Shown: piece by piece, positions 62,940 through 64,000 of the stretch
Numbering within the stretch: position 1 is the stretch's first letter
Layout: every line of letters starts with the position of its first letter
Origin: Nitrososphaeraceae archaeon
GTDB taxonomy: Archaea > Thermoproteota > Nitrososphaeria > Nitrososphaerales > Nitrososphaeraceae
Direction: 5' to 3'
Assembly (NCBI GenBank): GCA_031316115.1
Contig: JALDRC010000001.1
Coordinates: 372,001-436,000 of the forward strand
DNA length: 64,000 nt
The notes under the pieces: generated by a model
Databases searched by the model: none
What the model was told of the DNA's origin: nothing
What the model saw: only the letters and a program-made list of their open reading frames with translations
Translations under genes and position numbers: made by a program

Positions 62940-63713
62940 TTGACAAACGGTAAATTATATGTTGTGGGCGTAGGACCTGGAAGTCACGAGCATATGACCT
63001 TTCGTGCAAAAGAAGCGATTGAAGAAAGTCAGGTAATTGTAGGATATGAAACTTATGTATCTTTAATTGACGACTTGATTTTGGGAAAGGAAGTATATCG
63101 TTATCCAATGACCCAAGAAGTAGACAGAGCTAATCAAGCAATAAAATTTGCAGAAAATGGAAAGATCGTTTCACTCGTTTCATCTGGAGATCCCGGGATA
63201 TATGGAATGATAGGACTTATTTATGAAATTTTAGTCGAAAAAGGATGGAAGAAAAATAATGGTATTTATGTTGAATGCGTCCCAGGAGTCTCCTCGTTAA
63301 ATTCTTGTGGTGCGTTAGTAGGATCGCCCTTGATGACCGATTTCGCGGTGGTAAGTATGAGTGATTTGTTGGTTCCATGGGAAATGATCGTTAAAAGAGT
63401 AGAAGCTGCTGCTATGGGTGATTATGTTACCGTTATTTACAATCCAGCAAGTAAGAAGAGAATCCATCAGTTAAAAGACACCAGAGATATTTTTCTTAAA
63501 TATAGGGATTCACAAACGCCTGTGGCGATCATTAAGGGTGCGTACAGAGAAAGTCAAAAAATTGTAGTCACCGATCTGCAAAATATGTTAAATTACGGTG
63601 ATATGATTGGAATGATTACTACAATCATAATTGGAAACTCATCCACTTTTAAATATAATGAAATGATGATAAATCCAAGAGGATATAAATCTAAATACAG
63701 ATTGACAGGATAA
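62940..63713 (+). CDS. cbiH: Precorrin-3B C17-methyltransferase
   Basis: LYVVGVGPGSHEHMTFRAKEAIEESQVIVGYETYV, LVSSGDPGIYGMIGLIYEI, VTVIYNPASKKR. Confidence 0.93.
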   Translation: MTNGKLYVVGVGPGSHEHMTFRAKEAIEESQVIVGYETYVSLIDDLILGKEVYRYPMTQEVDRANQAIKFAENGKIVSLVSSGDPGIYGMIGLIYEILVEKGWKKNNGIYVECVPGVSSLNSCGALVGSPLMTDFAVVSMSDLLVPWEMIVKRVEAAAMGDYVTVIYNPASKKRIHQLKDTRDIFLKYRDSQTPVAIIKGAYRESQKIVVTDLQNMLNYGDMIGMITTIIIGNSSTFKYNEMMINPRGYKSKYRLTG

Positions 63714-63790
63714 CCTTAGTATTTATAGTCCAATTTTTTATATCTATTTCTAAAACACATTTCCTTTCTAACTAATATATTTGTGCGTTA

Positions 63791-64000
63791 TTATTCAAAG
63801 CTTGGTTCATTACTCTCAAGATATTTTCTGACAGGTTGGATTACTTTATCTAAATATAATGCAGTAGATTTTTTTAGATCTTGTGGATGAATCCTTCTAT
63901 TCTTATAATCATGCTCTAGAGTAATAAACTTGTCATATGAAACAGTTCCCCCGTATTTTTCAGGGCGTTCTATCTGAAAATCGTCTACATATTTAAAAAG
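63791..64000 (-). CDS. tyrS: Tyrosyl-tRNA synthetase-like C-terminus, truncated by window edge
   Basis: Reverse complement reads LFKYVDDFQIERPEKYGGTVSYDKFITLEHDYKNRRIHPQDLKKSTALYLDKVIQPVRKYLESNEPSFE-stop; HPQDLKK...VRKY resembles archaeal TyrRS C-terminus. Absent from ORF track because incomplete. Confidence 0.7.
   Translation of the reverse strand, partial: LFKYVDDFQIERPEKYGGTVSYDKFITLEHDYKNRRIHPQDLKKSTALYLDKVIQPVRKYLESNEPSFE

Noticed and set aside
1-64000. CRISPR arrays or known defence islands
   Set aside because: No regularly spaced direct repeats seen by eye, and no Cas, restriction-modification, Argonaute or similar proteins among the ORFs.

Overview
The window looks like AT-rich archaeal chromosome, most likely an ammonia-oxidising Nitrososphaeria/Thaumarchaeota relative. 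That assignment is inferred from gene content only: S6e, aIF2-gamma, Topo VI, RpoL/TFS/PCNA, an L1-L10 pair and L12, STT3, archaeal-type regulators, a cupredoxin, and Rieske/cytochrome b. Housekeeping content includes two divergent deoxyhypusine-synthase-family genes, AglB/STT3, Topo VI B/A, a uvrB-uvrA-uvrC-cbiA-ADH run, scattered cobalamin genes (cbiA, cbiC, cbiX, cbiG, cbiD, cbiH), metK, LSm, RadB-like, PUA, citrate synthase, proteasome beta, a GHKL ATPase, CaCA exchanger, SecE, AsnRS, aspartate kinase, and the 3' end of a tyrS-like gene at the right edge. A tRNA-Arg(TCT) with a short intron sits at about 49.0 kb. Accessory DNA consists of one intact IS6-like element, one decayed IS6-like copy, a frameshifted IS630 transposase, a decayed IS630-type transposase inside an element with IS6-like ends and an exact 8-bp target duplication, and a ~335-bp inverted duplication (36.6-37.0 kb versus 52.1-52.5 kb). 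I found no convincing CRISPR array, defence island or wholly new multigene system. The best leads are the STT3-cyclophilin fusion, the rhomboid-Hsp20-like fusion, the IS elements bracketing a blue-copper gene, the inverted duplication ending at an IS terminus, the GHKL ATPase next to a predicted non-catalytic proteasome beta subunit, and three unlisted microprotein ORFs. All family assignments come from reading motifs by eye; no database search was run.
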